NCBI GenBank assembly: GCA_949316495.1 | Contig: OX439006.1 | Span: 49,827,939-49,891,938, forward strand | Origin: Amphiduros pacificus | Taxonomy: Eukaryota; Annelida; Polychaeta; Phyllodocida; Hesionidae | Direction of reading: 5' to 3' | Length of the DNA stretch: 64,000 nucleotides | Shown: one piece after another, positions 44,371 to 57,674 of the stretch | How positions within the stretch are numbered: the stretch's first letter is position 1 | Layout: every line of letters starts with the position of its first letter | Made by a program: the position numbers and the translations under genes | Notes under the pieces: generated by a model | What the model was told of the DNA's origin: nothing | Database searches by the model: none | Seen by the model: only the letters and a program-made list of their open reading frames with translations

Positions 44371-47300
44371 ATGGAGGTTTCTGTGTTTTTCTTTAGCCAA
44401 GTTATGCTTGGGATATTCTCAATGTATTTGTTGTGTCTAAATGTGTATGGTAAGACCGCTTTTCAAATTTGTACATATTCTAATATTAAATTTACTTCAT
44501 TGGATGAAATACAAGAGAAAATACAAGAACAATGGAAGTATAAACAAATTTATTTTAAGCATTAATATAATTCTGTTCTCAACTTTCTGCACTCTCACTT
44601 TTTATGTGACATGCCCTTCAACCTGGATAGTTATCTTTGTAATTATCTGTATTCTATTCTGTTGAATGTTTCAAATAATACATTTTATCAATGTATAACC
44701 CATATATTTTGAGGTGCAATTTCACACTAAATAATATAATTCAAGTTCATAATATATATATTTTTTTACCATTTATAATTGAAATCATTATGACATCAAC
44801 CAAGCTGGCATCATGTACACTGGATGTAGCCAATGATATCCATCCTAAATCTATTTTACAGCAGCCAATGATCCTAAGAAGTGCATTAATGATGAATGTG
44901 AAGAGAAAGGCAAGATGGCGGAATGCCCCTACCCTCCTCCTAACCTAGGTAGGGAGTGAACACTCGGTAATATGCTACTAATATCCTAATATGGGTAATA
45001 TGCTACTAATATTCTAATATGGGTAATATGCTACTAATATCCTAATATGGGTAATATGCTACTAATATCCTAATATGGGTAATATGCTACTAATATCCTA
45101 ATGTGGGTAATATGCTACTAATATCCTAATATGGGTAATATGCTACTAATATCCTAATATGGGTAATATGCTACTAATATCCTAATGTGGGTAATATGCT
45201 ACTAATATCCTAATATGGGTAATATGCTACTAATATCCTGATATGGGTAATATGCTACTAATATCCTAATATGGGTAATATGCTACTAATATCCTAATAT
45301 GGGTAATATGCTACTAATATCCTGATATGGGTAATATGCTACTAATATCCTGATATGGGTAATATGCTACTAATATCCTGATATGGGTAATATGCTACTA
45401 ATATCCTGATATGCGTAATATGCTACTAATATCCTGATATGGGTAATATGCTACTAATATCCTGATATGGGTAATATGCTACTAATATCCTGATATGGGT
45501 AATATGCTACTAATATCCTGATATGGGTAATATGCTACTAATATCCTGATATGGGTAATATGCTACTAATATCCTGATATGGGTAATATGCTACTAATAT
45601 CCTGATATGGGTAATATGCTACTAATATCCTGATATGGGTAATATGCTACTAATATCCTAATATGGGTAATATGTTACTAATATCCTAATGTGGGTAATA
45701 TGCTACTAATATCCTAATATGGGTAATATGCTACTAATATCCTAATGTGGGTAATATGCTACTAATATCCTAATATGGGTAATATGCTACTAATATCCTA
45801 ATATGGGTAATATGCTACTAATATCCTAATATGGGTAATATGCTACTAATATCCTAATATGGGTAATATGCTACTAATATCCTAATATGGGTAATATGCT
45901 ACTAATATCCTAATGTGGGTAATATGCTACTAATATCCTAATATGGGTAATATGCTACTAATATCCTAATATGGGTAATATGCTACTAATATCCTAATAT
46001 GGGTAATATGCTACTAATATCCTAATATGGGTAATATGCTACTAATATCCTAATATGGGTAATATGCTACTAATATCCTAATATGGGTAATATGCTACTA
46101 ATATCCTAATATGGGTAATATGCTACTAATATCCTAATATGGGTAATATGCTACTAATGTCCTAATATGGGTAATATGCTACTAATATCCTAATAATCTC
46201 TAGTCAGAAAACCAAAATGTTAGTGTTTTTCCAAAAATGATGACAATGGGTCATTGGAGTAAGAGGCCTTTTCTGGTTTGTTTAGTTTTCCATTTTGTAA
46301 AAGTAAAGTGCCATAAGAATACAAAACTTGTATCCTATATTATCTCTTTGAAAAGTCAAAAACCTGAAAACGTAGGAAAGGCCACTCATTCCATGAAGGT
46401 CACGTCCAATGTCTATATGTATGGCAATCACACTAAAAATCCACATACGGATTCATACCAACATAAACAAGAAACCACTCCTTTTATTTCATCGGTTTCC
46501 TGTTTCCTAAGAACTAGGTTTGTGTGTTGTGTTTTGTTTTTAATACTCAATGCTTCTATTTTTCCTACCACATGGTTAGGAGGTAAACACTTAACATCTA
46601 CACTTCATCTCATGCTCATAGTGCTTGGTAGTAACTGGCTGGGATTCAAACCCGGGGTCCCTGGGTCTCATGGCAAATGCTCTACCAATTGAGCTATTTG
46701 AGCCATGTTAGTTTATTTTCCGATCATTCATACCAACACAAATTGAAATAAATCTGCAGTGTGATTGTACACATTTCTAATTGTAAAACTTGATATATAA
46801 CATGTATATTAAGTATTTATCATTCTGTCCAAAAGCACAGATCATAGTCCTCTTTATAGGTGAATAATTCAGGTGATGACATGTCTATCTTACATTAGAG
46901 ACCACTGAATTTACAGAGGCCTCATCAGGACAAAGAACCAGTCTTTAAGATTAATATTTTCACCTTAATTCAATATAATTAATTCTTATGATGCCAAATG
47001 TACCCGTGTCTTAATGAGGTCACAAATCTGTCTTCTTTCTCTGAAGGAAACAACACTCCGTGGCCTTAGGCTTTGTTATTTCTTCCTTGATATAAGATAG
47101 TTTTATATACGCATACATAATATTTATAATAAAACATTTTGATATCATAACGAATTGCGAAGAAAAAATGACAAGAGAGTAACACATGTTCTAATATGAT
47201 AAAAGTTGAATGTTATATTTTTAAATTATATTCTGAGACTAAATATATAGTTAATTTGGGATATTTCCTTGTATCGCACCTTGAGATGGTCAGGCATGTA

Positions 47301-50300
47301 TCATGTGCTAACAATTTGGCTCAAATATAAGCTTTCGTTAAATTGATTTTGTGAAATTGGGAATTTATAGAAAGAAATGAAGATCTACATATCTCTTGCT
47401 AGTAATTTTTGTGTAAATAATTATTTTATACTTTAACAAAACCTAATATCATAGCGATATTTGATCCAGAATAATTGGCTAACTTTACGAAACGCTATTT
47501 TAGAAGTGTTTCAGGCAAATTTATATCCACTTTTTATCCAATAGAAAAGTGTACCTTGCAAAGGAACCCTGGGAGGTTTTTATTTTTAAAGGAATGAAAA
47601 AAATACCTGAGATCAAAACCCCAAATATTTCAAGCTGTCATTTTCAGTTTGAATATGTTGTTTGTGGACAAAAAAACCTGACAGAAAATATGAAGCCTGA
47701 GGTTTAATTACAGGGAATTTCGATGTGTCTTTGGAAAAACTGTCCTTGGATGACATTTATAAAAAGACGACTTTTGTACAGATAGGAGGAAATTGGAAAC
47801 CAACAAATTGTCATCCGCGCCAAAAGGTTGCCATCATTGTCCCATACAGGAAGAGATTTGATGATCTGCTAATATTCTTAAATAATATACATAGATTCTT
47901 GAAAATCCAGTTGATAGAATATTGCATATATCTAGTAGAACAGGTGAGCTATTTTCCATAAAATATATTTAGAAATATATTTAAACTTCATGTGAGTTAG
48001 TGTCCACAAAATATATTTAAACTTGATGTTATCTATTCTTTCATGTAATTTTAATTTGACATGTAGCTTCTTAAAGGTTGAATTCAGTTGAATGAGGTGA
48101 AAGTTTTCTTATCAATCAATAGAGAAGAATGTTACTTTTCTGGAAATTGCACTTTTCTTGCAGAATGATAGTAAGCATTTCAATAGAGCCTCACTTTTGA
48201 ATGTGGGATACGTGGAGAGCCAGAAGGCCGGGAGGTATGACTGCGTCATATTCCATGACGTCGATAAGTTTCCGGAGGACACCAGGAATCTGTACATGTG
48301 CTCTGACAAACCAACCCACCTCATCACCAAGCAAAAATACATCCGTGCAAACTACAGAGAGTCAGTACAACCTATTATATTGGTAAACTGAGAGCAATAT
48401 AATAATTGCTCTCAGTGATAAAGGATTAAATATTCAGGGGTATTTATATATATATGTATATTATATGTTTTTCAATTTTCAGACGACCTTATGATGACTA
48501 TTTTGGTGGCGTAACCGCCATTTCTAGTGATAACTTCGAAAAGGTCAACGGATTTTCCAACGTGTTTTGGGGGTGGGGATCTGAAGATGATGATTTTCTC
48601 GCCAGGTAGCGCTTCAAGTTAAATAAGTACATTATGTAGACATAAACATAGTTGTATAAAAGTGGAGCGTTATAATGAATAGATTTCATTCTCTAGGAAA
48701 GGTGGTGGCTCATTACTAATTTTTTTTTAATGTCTGAAGGTCATCATATTTATGTCCGTAATGTGACCTTGAAATGCAATTTTGTGGAAGACAATACTTT
48801 CCTGAAAAATAGTGTCTCAAATGTAGATCCAATTTTCAATCTAGTTTACATGACTTCCAAGTGATTTATCTGAATTTAAATCAGGATTCCTTGCATTTTT
48901 TTTAGATTGAGACATCACAAATTGAAAACACACCGAGTGGCAGAGGAGATTGGCAGATTCCAGGAAATATACCATCCGTATGGCTTTGTCAATCCAAGAA
49001 GGTGAGCAGGTTTATATGTTATAAACCAGGAAAAAAAGATGCGGAATTATGCTCAGATATTTCAAATAAGGAACCTGTGATATCTTAACTCTACCTGAGG
49101 CGAGTTACACAAGTATTATGAGGCAAGGATTTGGTTCTACCTCTTTGGGAGGATGAATTAATGTTCAAAACTTATATTACAGTACTTGTTAGGCTCCAAA
49201 GAGATTTTGTTCCAATTTCAACCAATTTCAGCCACTATGTTTTAGTGCTTTCACAGCTTGGCCACTTCTGTCACCTATGATTTCACCGCCAGCACAATAC
49301 CTGTGATTGCACTCTGACCAATTCATTTTTTTAATCCCCACGCATTTTCCTCACTGTTTCCCCACGCATGTTCCTCACTGTATCCCCACGCATGTTCATC
49401 ACTGTTTCCCCACGCATGTTCATCACTGTTTCCCCACGCATGTCCCACACTGTTTCCCCACGCATGTCCCACACTGTTTCCCCACGCATGTCCCACACTG
49501 TTTCCCCACGCATGTTCCCCCGGGGGGGGTACTCTCATGATTTTAACCCGCGGAGGCTGGGATGGAACTGAAAACCCCAGAGCCTGAATTAGGGAAATAT
49601 TCTATCATTATTGGTACCCTGATTTAGGACTAGCTGAAATTTGGTACCCTGATTTAGGACTAGCTGAATTTTTGATACCCTCATTTAGGGATGATGCAGA
49701 AGGTGGAGATTCGGAAAAGGGGATTGTGATCCCTGTTTTAGGGAGAAATTTGAAAAACAGTACCCTGTTTTAGGAAAAATGATAAAATATCTTAATCCGG
49801 ATGGAACTGAAAACCCCAGAGCCTGATTTAGGGAAATATTCTATCATTATTGGTACCCTGATTTAGGACTAGCTGAATTTTTTATACCCTCATTTAGGGA
49901 TGATGTAGAAGGGGGAGATTTGGAAAGGGGGATTGTGATCCCTGTTTTAGGGAGAAATTTGAAAAATAGTACCCTGTTTTAGGGAAAATGATGAAATATC
50001 TTAACCTGTTTTAGGGAAAATATCAGCGAAAAGGACCCTATTTAGCCCAGCTTCCCCGGTAACGCTGACTATGAGAGTACCCCCCCCGGGCATGTTCCAC
50101 ACTCGTGTTTCGCCTCCACAGTATTAGGTATGTGTGTATCTGTGTATGTATTGTGTCAATTCGTAAAGAATCCATTGTTTTGCATTGAAGTTTTGATACT
50201 GTTGTTTGTCACACAAAAAGGAGATTTTGTAAATCACGCAAAAATGACATACAAATATATGTATCACAAATCAACATCAATTAGTGTCAAAGTTATGAAC

Positions 50301-53300
50301 AAGCTTTAATTCTGTGAGACACAAGAGGTGTCTACTTTATCAAAGTCTCTATACGTAAGGCACGAGTGATGTTTGCTCTGTCTGAATCCCTATAGATAGG
50401 GTACACGAGGTGTCTACTCTATATCTGTCCCTATATCCCTATATATAAGATATGAGGGGTGTCTGCTTTTTCTATATCCCTATATATAAGACATGAGGGG
50501 TGTATGCTATATCTAGGTCCCTATATATAAGACATGAGGGGTGTATGCTATATCTAGATCCCTATATATAAGACATGAGGGGTGTATGCTATATATAGAT
50601 CCCTATATATAAGACATGAGGGGTGTCTGCTATATCTAGATCCCTATATATAAGACATGAGAGGTGTCTGCTATATCTAGATCCCTATACATAAGACATG
50701 AGGGGTGTATCCTATATCTAGATCCCTATATATAAGACATGAGAGGTGTCTGCTATATATAGATCCCTATATATAAGACATGAGGGGTGTCTGCTATATC
50801 TAGATCCCTATATATAAGACATGAGAGGTGTCTGCTATATCTAGATCCCTATACATAAGACATGAGTGGTGTCTGCTATATATAGATCCCTATATATAAG
50901 ACATGAGAGGTGTCTGCTATATCTAGATCCCTATATATAAGACATGAGGGGTGTCTGCTATATCTAGATCCCTATACATAAGACATGAGAGGTGTCTGCT
51001 ATATCTAGATCCCTATATATAAGACATGAGTGGTGTCTGCTATATCTAGATCCCTATATATAAGACATGAGTGGTGTCTGCTATATCTAGGTCCCTATAT
51101 ATAAGACATGAGGGGTGTCTGCTATATCTAGATCCCTATATATAAGACATGAGGGGTGTATCCTATATCTAGATCCCTATATATAAGACATGAGTGGTGT
51201 CTGCTATATCTAGATCCCTATATATAAGACATGAGGGGTGTCTGCTATATCTAGGTCCCTATATATAAGACATGAGGGGTGTCTGCTATATCTAGGTCCC
51301 TATATATAAGACATGAGGGGTGTCTGCTATATCTAGATCCCTATATATAAGACATGAGGGGTGTCTGCTATATCTAGATCCCTATATATAAGACATGAGT
51401 GGTGTCTGCTATATCTAGATCCCTATATATAAGACATGAGGGGTGTCTGCTATATCTAGATCCCTATATATAAGACATGAGGGGTGTCTGCTATATCTAG
51501 ATCCCTATATATAAGACATGAGTGGTGTCTGCTATATCTAGATCCCTATATATAAGACATGAGGGGTGTCTGCTATATCTAGATCCCTATATATAAGACA
51601 TGAGGGGTGTCTGCTATATCTAGATCCCTATATATAAGACATGAGGGGTGTCTGCTATATCTAGATCCCTATATATAAGACATGAGGGGTGTCTGCTATA
51701 TCTAGATCCCTATATATAAGACATGAGGGGTGTCTGCTATATCTAGATCCCTATATATAAGACATGAGGGGTGTCTGCTATATCTAGATCCCTATATATA
51801 AGACATGAGGGGTGTCTGCTATATCTAGATCCCTATATATAAGACATGAGGGGTGTCTGCTATATCTAGATCCCTATATATAAGACATGAGGGGTGTCTG
51901 CTATATCTAGATCCCTATATATAAGACATGAGGGGTGTCTGCTATATCTAGATCCCTATATATAAGACATGAGGGGTGTCTGCTATATCTAGATCCCTAT
52001 ATATAAGACATGAGGGGTGTCTGCTATATCTAGATCCCTATATATAAGACATGAGGGGTGTCTGCTATATCTAGATCCCTATATATAAGACATGAGTGGT
52101 GTCTGCTATATCTAGATCCCTATATATAAGACATGAGGGGTGTCTGCTATATCTAGATCCCTATATATAAGACATGAGGGGTGTCTGCTATATCTAGATC
52201 CCTATATATAAGACATGAGGGGTGTCTGCTATATCTAGATCCCTATACATAAGACATGAGGGGTGTCTGCTATATCTAGATCCCTATATATAAGACATGA
52301 GAGGTGTCTGCTATATCTAGATCCCTATATATAAGACATGAGGGGTGTCTGCTATATCTAGATCCCTATACATAAGACATGAGGGGTGTCTGCTATATCT
52401 AGATCCCTATACATAAGACATGAGGGGTGTCTGCTATATCTAGATCCCTATATATAAGACATGAGGGGTGTCTGCTATATCTAGATCCCTATACATAAGA
52501 CATGAGGGGTGTATCCTATATCTAGATCCCTATATATAAGACATGAGGGGTGTCTGCTATATCTAGATCCCATACATAAGACATGAGGGGTGTCTGCTAT
52601 ATCTAGATCCCTATATATAAGACATGAGGGGTGTATCCTATATCTAGATCCCTATATATAAGACATGAGGGGTGTATCCTATATCTAGATCCCTATATAT
52701 AAGACATGAGTGGTGTCTGCTATATCTAGATCCCTAAATATAAGTGGATGTGACTGGTACATTAGTGGATGTTTGATTTATTTTCCTTACAGCTTCCTTT
52801 GAAACTTGATGACATCTTTATATTTCCTGTGAGGTGTTTACCCTTGGACAAGATATTCAAAACTTTCATTTGAAAGTTAGAGATACCTTGGAGTAATTAT
52901 TACTTCAAGGAGATACAAATCATTTTAGTCTGATGTTGGTATTGTGGCAAAAGCAACGTCCCAAATGACTGAGCAAGGTTCCTTTTTTTTGACCAAATTT
53001 TGGCCTAAAAAGTAGAAAGAAATTAGGCCTTAAATAATCCTGAAAGATATTTTGACAGAGTTCCTTATTTTCTGAAGCTTGCAAAGGAAATATTTAAAGT
53101 TTCCTAAGTTTGACTAATATATAAGACCAGTTAACACTCTAATATTATGTGTTAGTTTTGTTCAGATTAAAAAAAGGAAGTCATCTAAAAATACCAGTGA
53201 TAAATTTGTGCATAACAAATTTTCAATCAACGACACATGCTACAAAATCTTTAAATTATTTTACAGGCATGAGATCAAAGCTGATGGAAAGAGGCGATTT

Positions 53301-53414
53301 GCATCTGATGGACTGAACAGTTTAAATTACTCTATTGTGGACATTGAAAAAGCACCACTTTTCACCAGGATATCTATAGATTTACTTGACGAAGATCCCT
53401 ATGAGGGCAGATAA
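44371..53414 (+). CDS. b4galt: GT7 family beta-1,4-galactosyltransferase-like enzyme
   Basis: Seven exons: 44,371-44,449, 44,862-44,948, 47,714-47,943, 48,164-48,360, 48,483-48,605, 48,906-49,001 and 53,267-53,414, with phases 1, 1, 0, 2, 2, 2. They give 319 residues, on the short side for the family. Residues about 4-24 are a signal anchor, so this is a type II Golgi enzyme expected to add Gal (or GalNAc) beta-1,4 to GlcNAc. Landmarks are CPYPPPNLGNF, GGNWKPTNC, VAIIVPYRKR, FNRASLLNVGY, the metal-binding DVD (164-166), YFGGVTAIS (204-212), WGWGSEDDD (227-235) and the C-terminal SDGLNSLNYSIVD. Tyr204 matches the Tyr that favours UDP-Gal in vertebrate B4GALT1. The usual metal-site Met is Glu259; His262 is kept. 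An upstream in-frame ATG at 44,260 exists, but a splice acceptor just before 44,371 favours the start given. The introns are packed with satellites. Confidence 0.92.
44862..44948 (+). CDS. b4galt: GT7 exon 2 (stem region)
   Basis: 87 bases, phase 1 at both ends, encoding ANDPKKCINDECEEKGKMAE and CPYPPPNL. Acceptor TCTATTTTACAG, donor CTAG|GTAGGG. The 28-bp satellite begins only 17 bases after the donor. Confidence 0.8.
   Translation, partial: QPMILRSALMMNVKRKARWRNAPTLLLT
44966..46196. repeat. 28-bp minisatellite, about 44 units, in GT7 intron 2
   Basis: The unit is GGGTAATATGCTACTAATAT plus CCTAATAT. Copies are very similar; the main variants are CCTAATAT, CCTGATAT and CCTAATGT, which occur in blocks and show local amplification. 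The unit has no AG dinucleotide and contains a donor-like GGTAAT and a branch-point-like CTACTAAT. Confidence 0.97.
46197..47713 (+). other. Remainder of GT7 intron 2
   Basis: AT-rich intron containing a tRNA-derived SINE head on the - strand (46,632-46,704). The 151-codon open frame at 46,237 overlaps it and is not supported as a gene. Ends at acceptor TTTAATTACAG. Confidence 0.7.
46632..46704 (-). mobile_element. tRNA-derived SINE head (degenerate)
   Basis: Reads 3' to 5' on the + strand. The A-box arm TAGCTCAATTGGTAGAGCA and B-box arm GGGTTTGAATCCC are well kept at tRNA spacing over 73 bases. The acceptor stem and anticodon stem do not pair, so it is not a working tRNA gene. The SINE body probably continues toward lower coordinates, but its end is unclear. 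Confidence 0.6.
47714..47943 (+). CDS. b4galt: GT7 exon 3
   Basis: 230 bases, phase 1 to phase 0. Carries GGNWKPTNCHPRQKVAIIVP and YRKRFDDLLIFLNNIHRFL, then YCIYLVEQ, the start of the nucleotide-sugar fold (family pattern CxPR-KVAIIVPYRxR). Confidence 0.93.
48164..48360 (+). CDS. b4galt: GT7 exon 4 with the DVD metal-binding motif
   Basis: 197 bases, phase 0 to phase 2. Carries FNRASLLNVGYVE and CVIFHDVDKFPEDTRNLYMC. DVD at residues 164-166 is the divalent-metal motif of GT7 enzymes. Confidence 0.94.
48388..48415. repeat. Perfect 11-bp-stem hairpin in GT7 intron 4
   Basis: CTGAGAGCAAT (48,388-48,398) and its exact reverse complement ATTGCTCTCAG (48,405-48,415) flank a 6-base loop. The arms match the hairpin at 10,627-10,661. 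Confidence 0.75.
48483..48605 (+). CDS. b4galt: GT7 exon 5 with the acceptor-site motif
   Basis: 123 bases, phase 2 at both ends. Carries RPYDDYFGGVTAIS and NVFWGWGSEDDDFLA. The family form is WGWGGEDDD; here the fourth Gly is Ser. Confidence 0.94.
48906..49001 (+). CDS. b4galt: GT7 exon 6
   Basis: 96 bases, phase 2 at both ends. Encodes LRHHKLKTHRVAEEIGRFQE and IYHPYGFVNPR. This aligns to the B4GALT segment holding the metal-site Met and His; here they are Glu259 and His262. Confidence 0.85.
49337..49518. repeat. 24-bp minisatellite, about 7.5 units, interrupted by a transposon
   Basis: The unit is CCCACGCATGTTCCTCACTG plus TTTC. The last unit is split by the element at 49,519-50,090 and resumes at 50,091 with CATGTTCCACACTCGTGTTTC. 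Confidence 0.92.
49519..50090. mobile_element. 572-bp non-autonomous DNA transposon (MITE) with 20-bp perfect TIRs and 8-bp TSD
   Basis: The left end CCCGGGGGGGGTACTCTCAT is matched exactly by the reverse complement of the right end. The target CATGTTCC is duplicated at 49,511-49,518 and 50,091-50,098. Inside, a block of about 239 bp is tandemly repeated (49,562 and 49,801) and ACCCTGTTTTAGG-type motifs recur. There is no coding. An 8-bp duplication fits hAT or Merlin, but the end sequence is typical of neither in my knowledge, so the superfamily is left open. Confidence 0.9.
50330..52742. repeat. 41-bp minisatellite, about 58 units, in GT7 intron 6
   Basis: The unit is ATCCCTATATATAAGACATG plus AGGGGTGTCTGCTATATCTAG. 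Left-hand units are degenerate, and long blocks in the middle are nearly identical. Each unit has a TATA-box-like CTATATATAAG and an XbaI-type TCTAGA at the junction. Confidence 0.97.
52743..53266 (+). other. End of GT7 intron 6
   Basis: AT-rich, nothing recognised, ending at acceptor TTATTTTACAG at 53,266. Confidence 0.7.
53267..53414 (+). CDS. b4galt: GT7 last exon
   Basis: Encodes HEIKADGKRRFASDGLNSLN, YSIVDIEKAPLFTRISIDLL and DEDPYEGR, then TAA. The first part is typical family C-terminus. From 53,393 the coding sequence is the first unit of a 56-bp tandem repeat, so the last six residues and the stop codon are satellite sequence. Confidence 0.92.
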
Positions 53415-53520
53415 CATATCAAACACATAACATGTCTACTCTATGTCTAGATCCCTATGAGGGCAGATAACATACCTAACACACAACATGTCTACTCTAT
53501 ATCTAGATCCCTATGAAGGC
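53393..53520. repeat. 56-bp repeat units overlapping the GT7 stop codon
   Basis: AGATCCCTATGAGGGCAGAT starts at 53,393 and 53,449, and a diverged third copy starts at 53,505. The unit also contains TGTCTACTCTAT, shared with the 37-bp array to the right and, in the form TGTCTGCTATAT, with the 41-bp array to the left. Confidence 0.85.
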
Positions 53521-55135
53521 CTGTACCATAACTACTCTATACAAAATGTCTACTCTATCAATGTCCTATGAAGGAACGAGAGGTGTCTACTCTATCAATG
53601 TCCTATGAAGGAATGAGAGGTGTCTACTCTATCAATGTCCTATGAAGGAATGAGAAGTGTCTACTCTATCAATGTCCTATGAAGGAATGAGAAGTGTCTA
53701 CTCTATCAATGTCCTATGAAGGAATGAGATGTTTCTACTCTATCAATGTCCTATGAAGGAATGAGAAATGTCTACTCTATCAATGTCCTATGAAGGAATG
53801 AGAAGTGTCTACTCTATCAATGTCCTATGAAGGAATGAGAGGTGTCTACTCTATCAATGTCCTATGAAGGAATGAGAAGTGTCTACTCTATCAATGTCCT
53901 ATGAAGGAATGAGAAGTTTCTACTCTATCAATGTCCTATGAAGGAATGAGAGGTGTCTACTCTATCAATGTCCTATAAAGGAATGAGAGGTATCTACTCT
54001 ATCAATGTCCGATGAAGGAATGAGAAGTGTCTACTCTATCAATGTCCGATGAAGGAATGAGAAGTTTCTACTCTATCAATGTCCTATGAAGGAATGAGAG
54101 GTGTCTACTCTATCAATGACCTACGAAGGAATGAGAGGTGTCTACTCTATCAATGTCCTATGAAGGAATGAGATGTTTCTACTCTATCAATGTCCTATGA
54201 AGGAATGAGAAATGTCTACTCTATCAATGTCCGATGAAGGAATGAGAAGTTTCTACTCTATCAATGTCCGATGAAGGAATGAGAAGTTTCTACTCTATCA
54301 ATGTCCTATGAAGGAATGAGAGGTGTCTACTCTATCAATGTCCTACGAAGGAATGAGAGGTGTCTACTCTATCAATATCCTATGAAGGAATGAGATGTTT
54401 CTACTCTATCAATGTCCTATGAAGGAATGAGAGGTGTCTACTCTATCAATGTCCTATGAAGGAATGAGAAGTGTCTACTCTATCAATGTCCTATGAAGGA
54501 ATGAGAAGTTTCTACTCTATCAATGTCTATCAATGTCCTATGAAGGAATGAGAAGTTTCTACTCTATCAATGACCTGTGAAGAAATGAGAGGTGTCTACT
54601 CTATCAATGTCCTATTAAGGAATGAGAAGTGTCTACTCTATCAATGTCCTATGAAGGAATGAGAAGTGTCTACTCTATCAATGTCCGATGAAGGAATGAG
54701 AAGTGTCTACTCTATCAATGTCCAATGCAGGAATGAGAGGTGTCTACTCTATCAATGTACTATGAAGGAATGAGAGGTGTCTACTCTATCAATGTCCCAT
54801 GAAGGAATGAGAGGTGTCTACTCTATCAATGTACTATGAAGGAATGAGAGGTGTCTACTCTATCAATGTCCTATAATGGAATGAGAACGGTTTACTCTGT
54901 CTAGATCCTATGAAGAAGCAATAAATATCTACTCTTGGTAGATCCCAGTGAAGCTGTGAGAGGTGTTTATTCTATCTAGATCCTTTGAGGAAAAGCAAGG
55001 TGTATGCTTTTCCAATATCATATGAAGGAAGGTTAGGTTTCTACTCTATCACGTACCTATGAAGAAATGAGAGCTGTCTACTCTACGGGAATTGTTTATT
55101 CTATCTAGAATTGTTTATTCTATCCTGTGAAGACA
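53521..55135. repeat. 37-bp minisatellite, about 37 units plus degenerate tail
   Basis: The unit is CTACTCTATCAATGTCCTAT plus GAAGGAATGAGAAGTGT. It is regular to about 54,890 and decays to about 55,135. The first AATAAA after the GT7 stop is at 54,920, so the array may be transcribed as 3' UTR. Confidence 0.93.
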
Positions 55136-57458
<2,323 letters not shown>

Positions 57459-57674
57459 GCAGTCTGTTGTAAATCTACATAAATAATAGCATAAATGGTC
57501 TTTGAATTATAAATATGAGTTCTATATAAGGCAACCTTCGCTTACTACATGACAGACACTAAGCTGCTATGAAATCTAAAATGTGACATATATATCTACA
57601 CCACAGACCACCGGTCGACATTTACCCACAATGAACAAAGACAGAGTGTTGCTGCTGGTCAGTGTATTATATTT

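Noticed and set aside
44966-46196. CRISPR-like regular repeats
   Set aside because: Units are contiguous with no unique spacers, and the context is an animal intron. This is a minisatellite; the same applies to the arrays at 50,330 and 53,521.
46632-46704. Functional tRNA gene
   Set aside because: A and B boxes are good and the length is 73, but the acceptor and anticodon stems do not pair; called as a SINE head.
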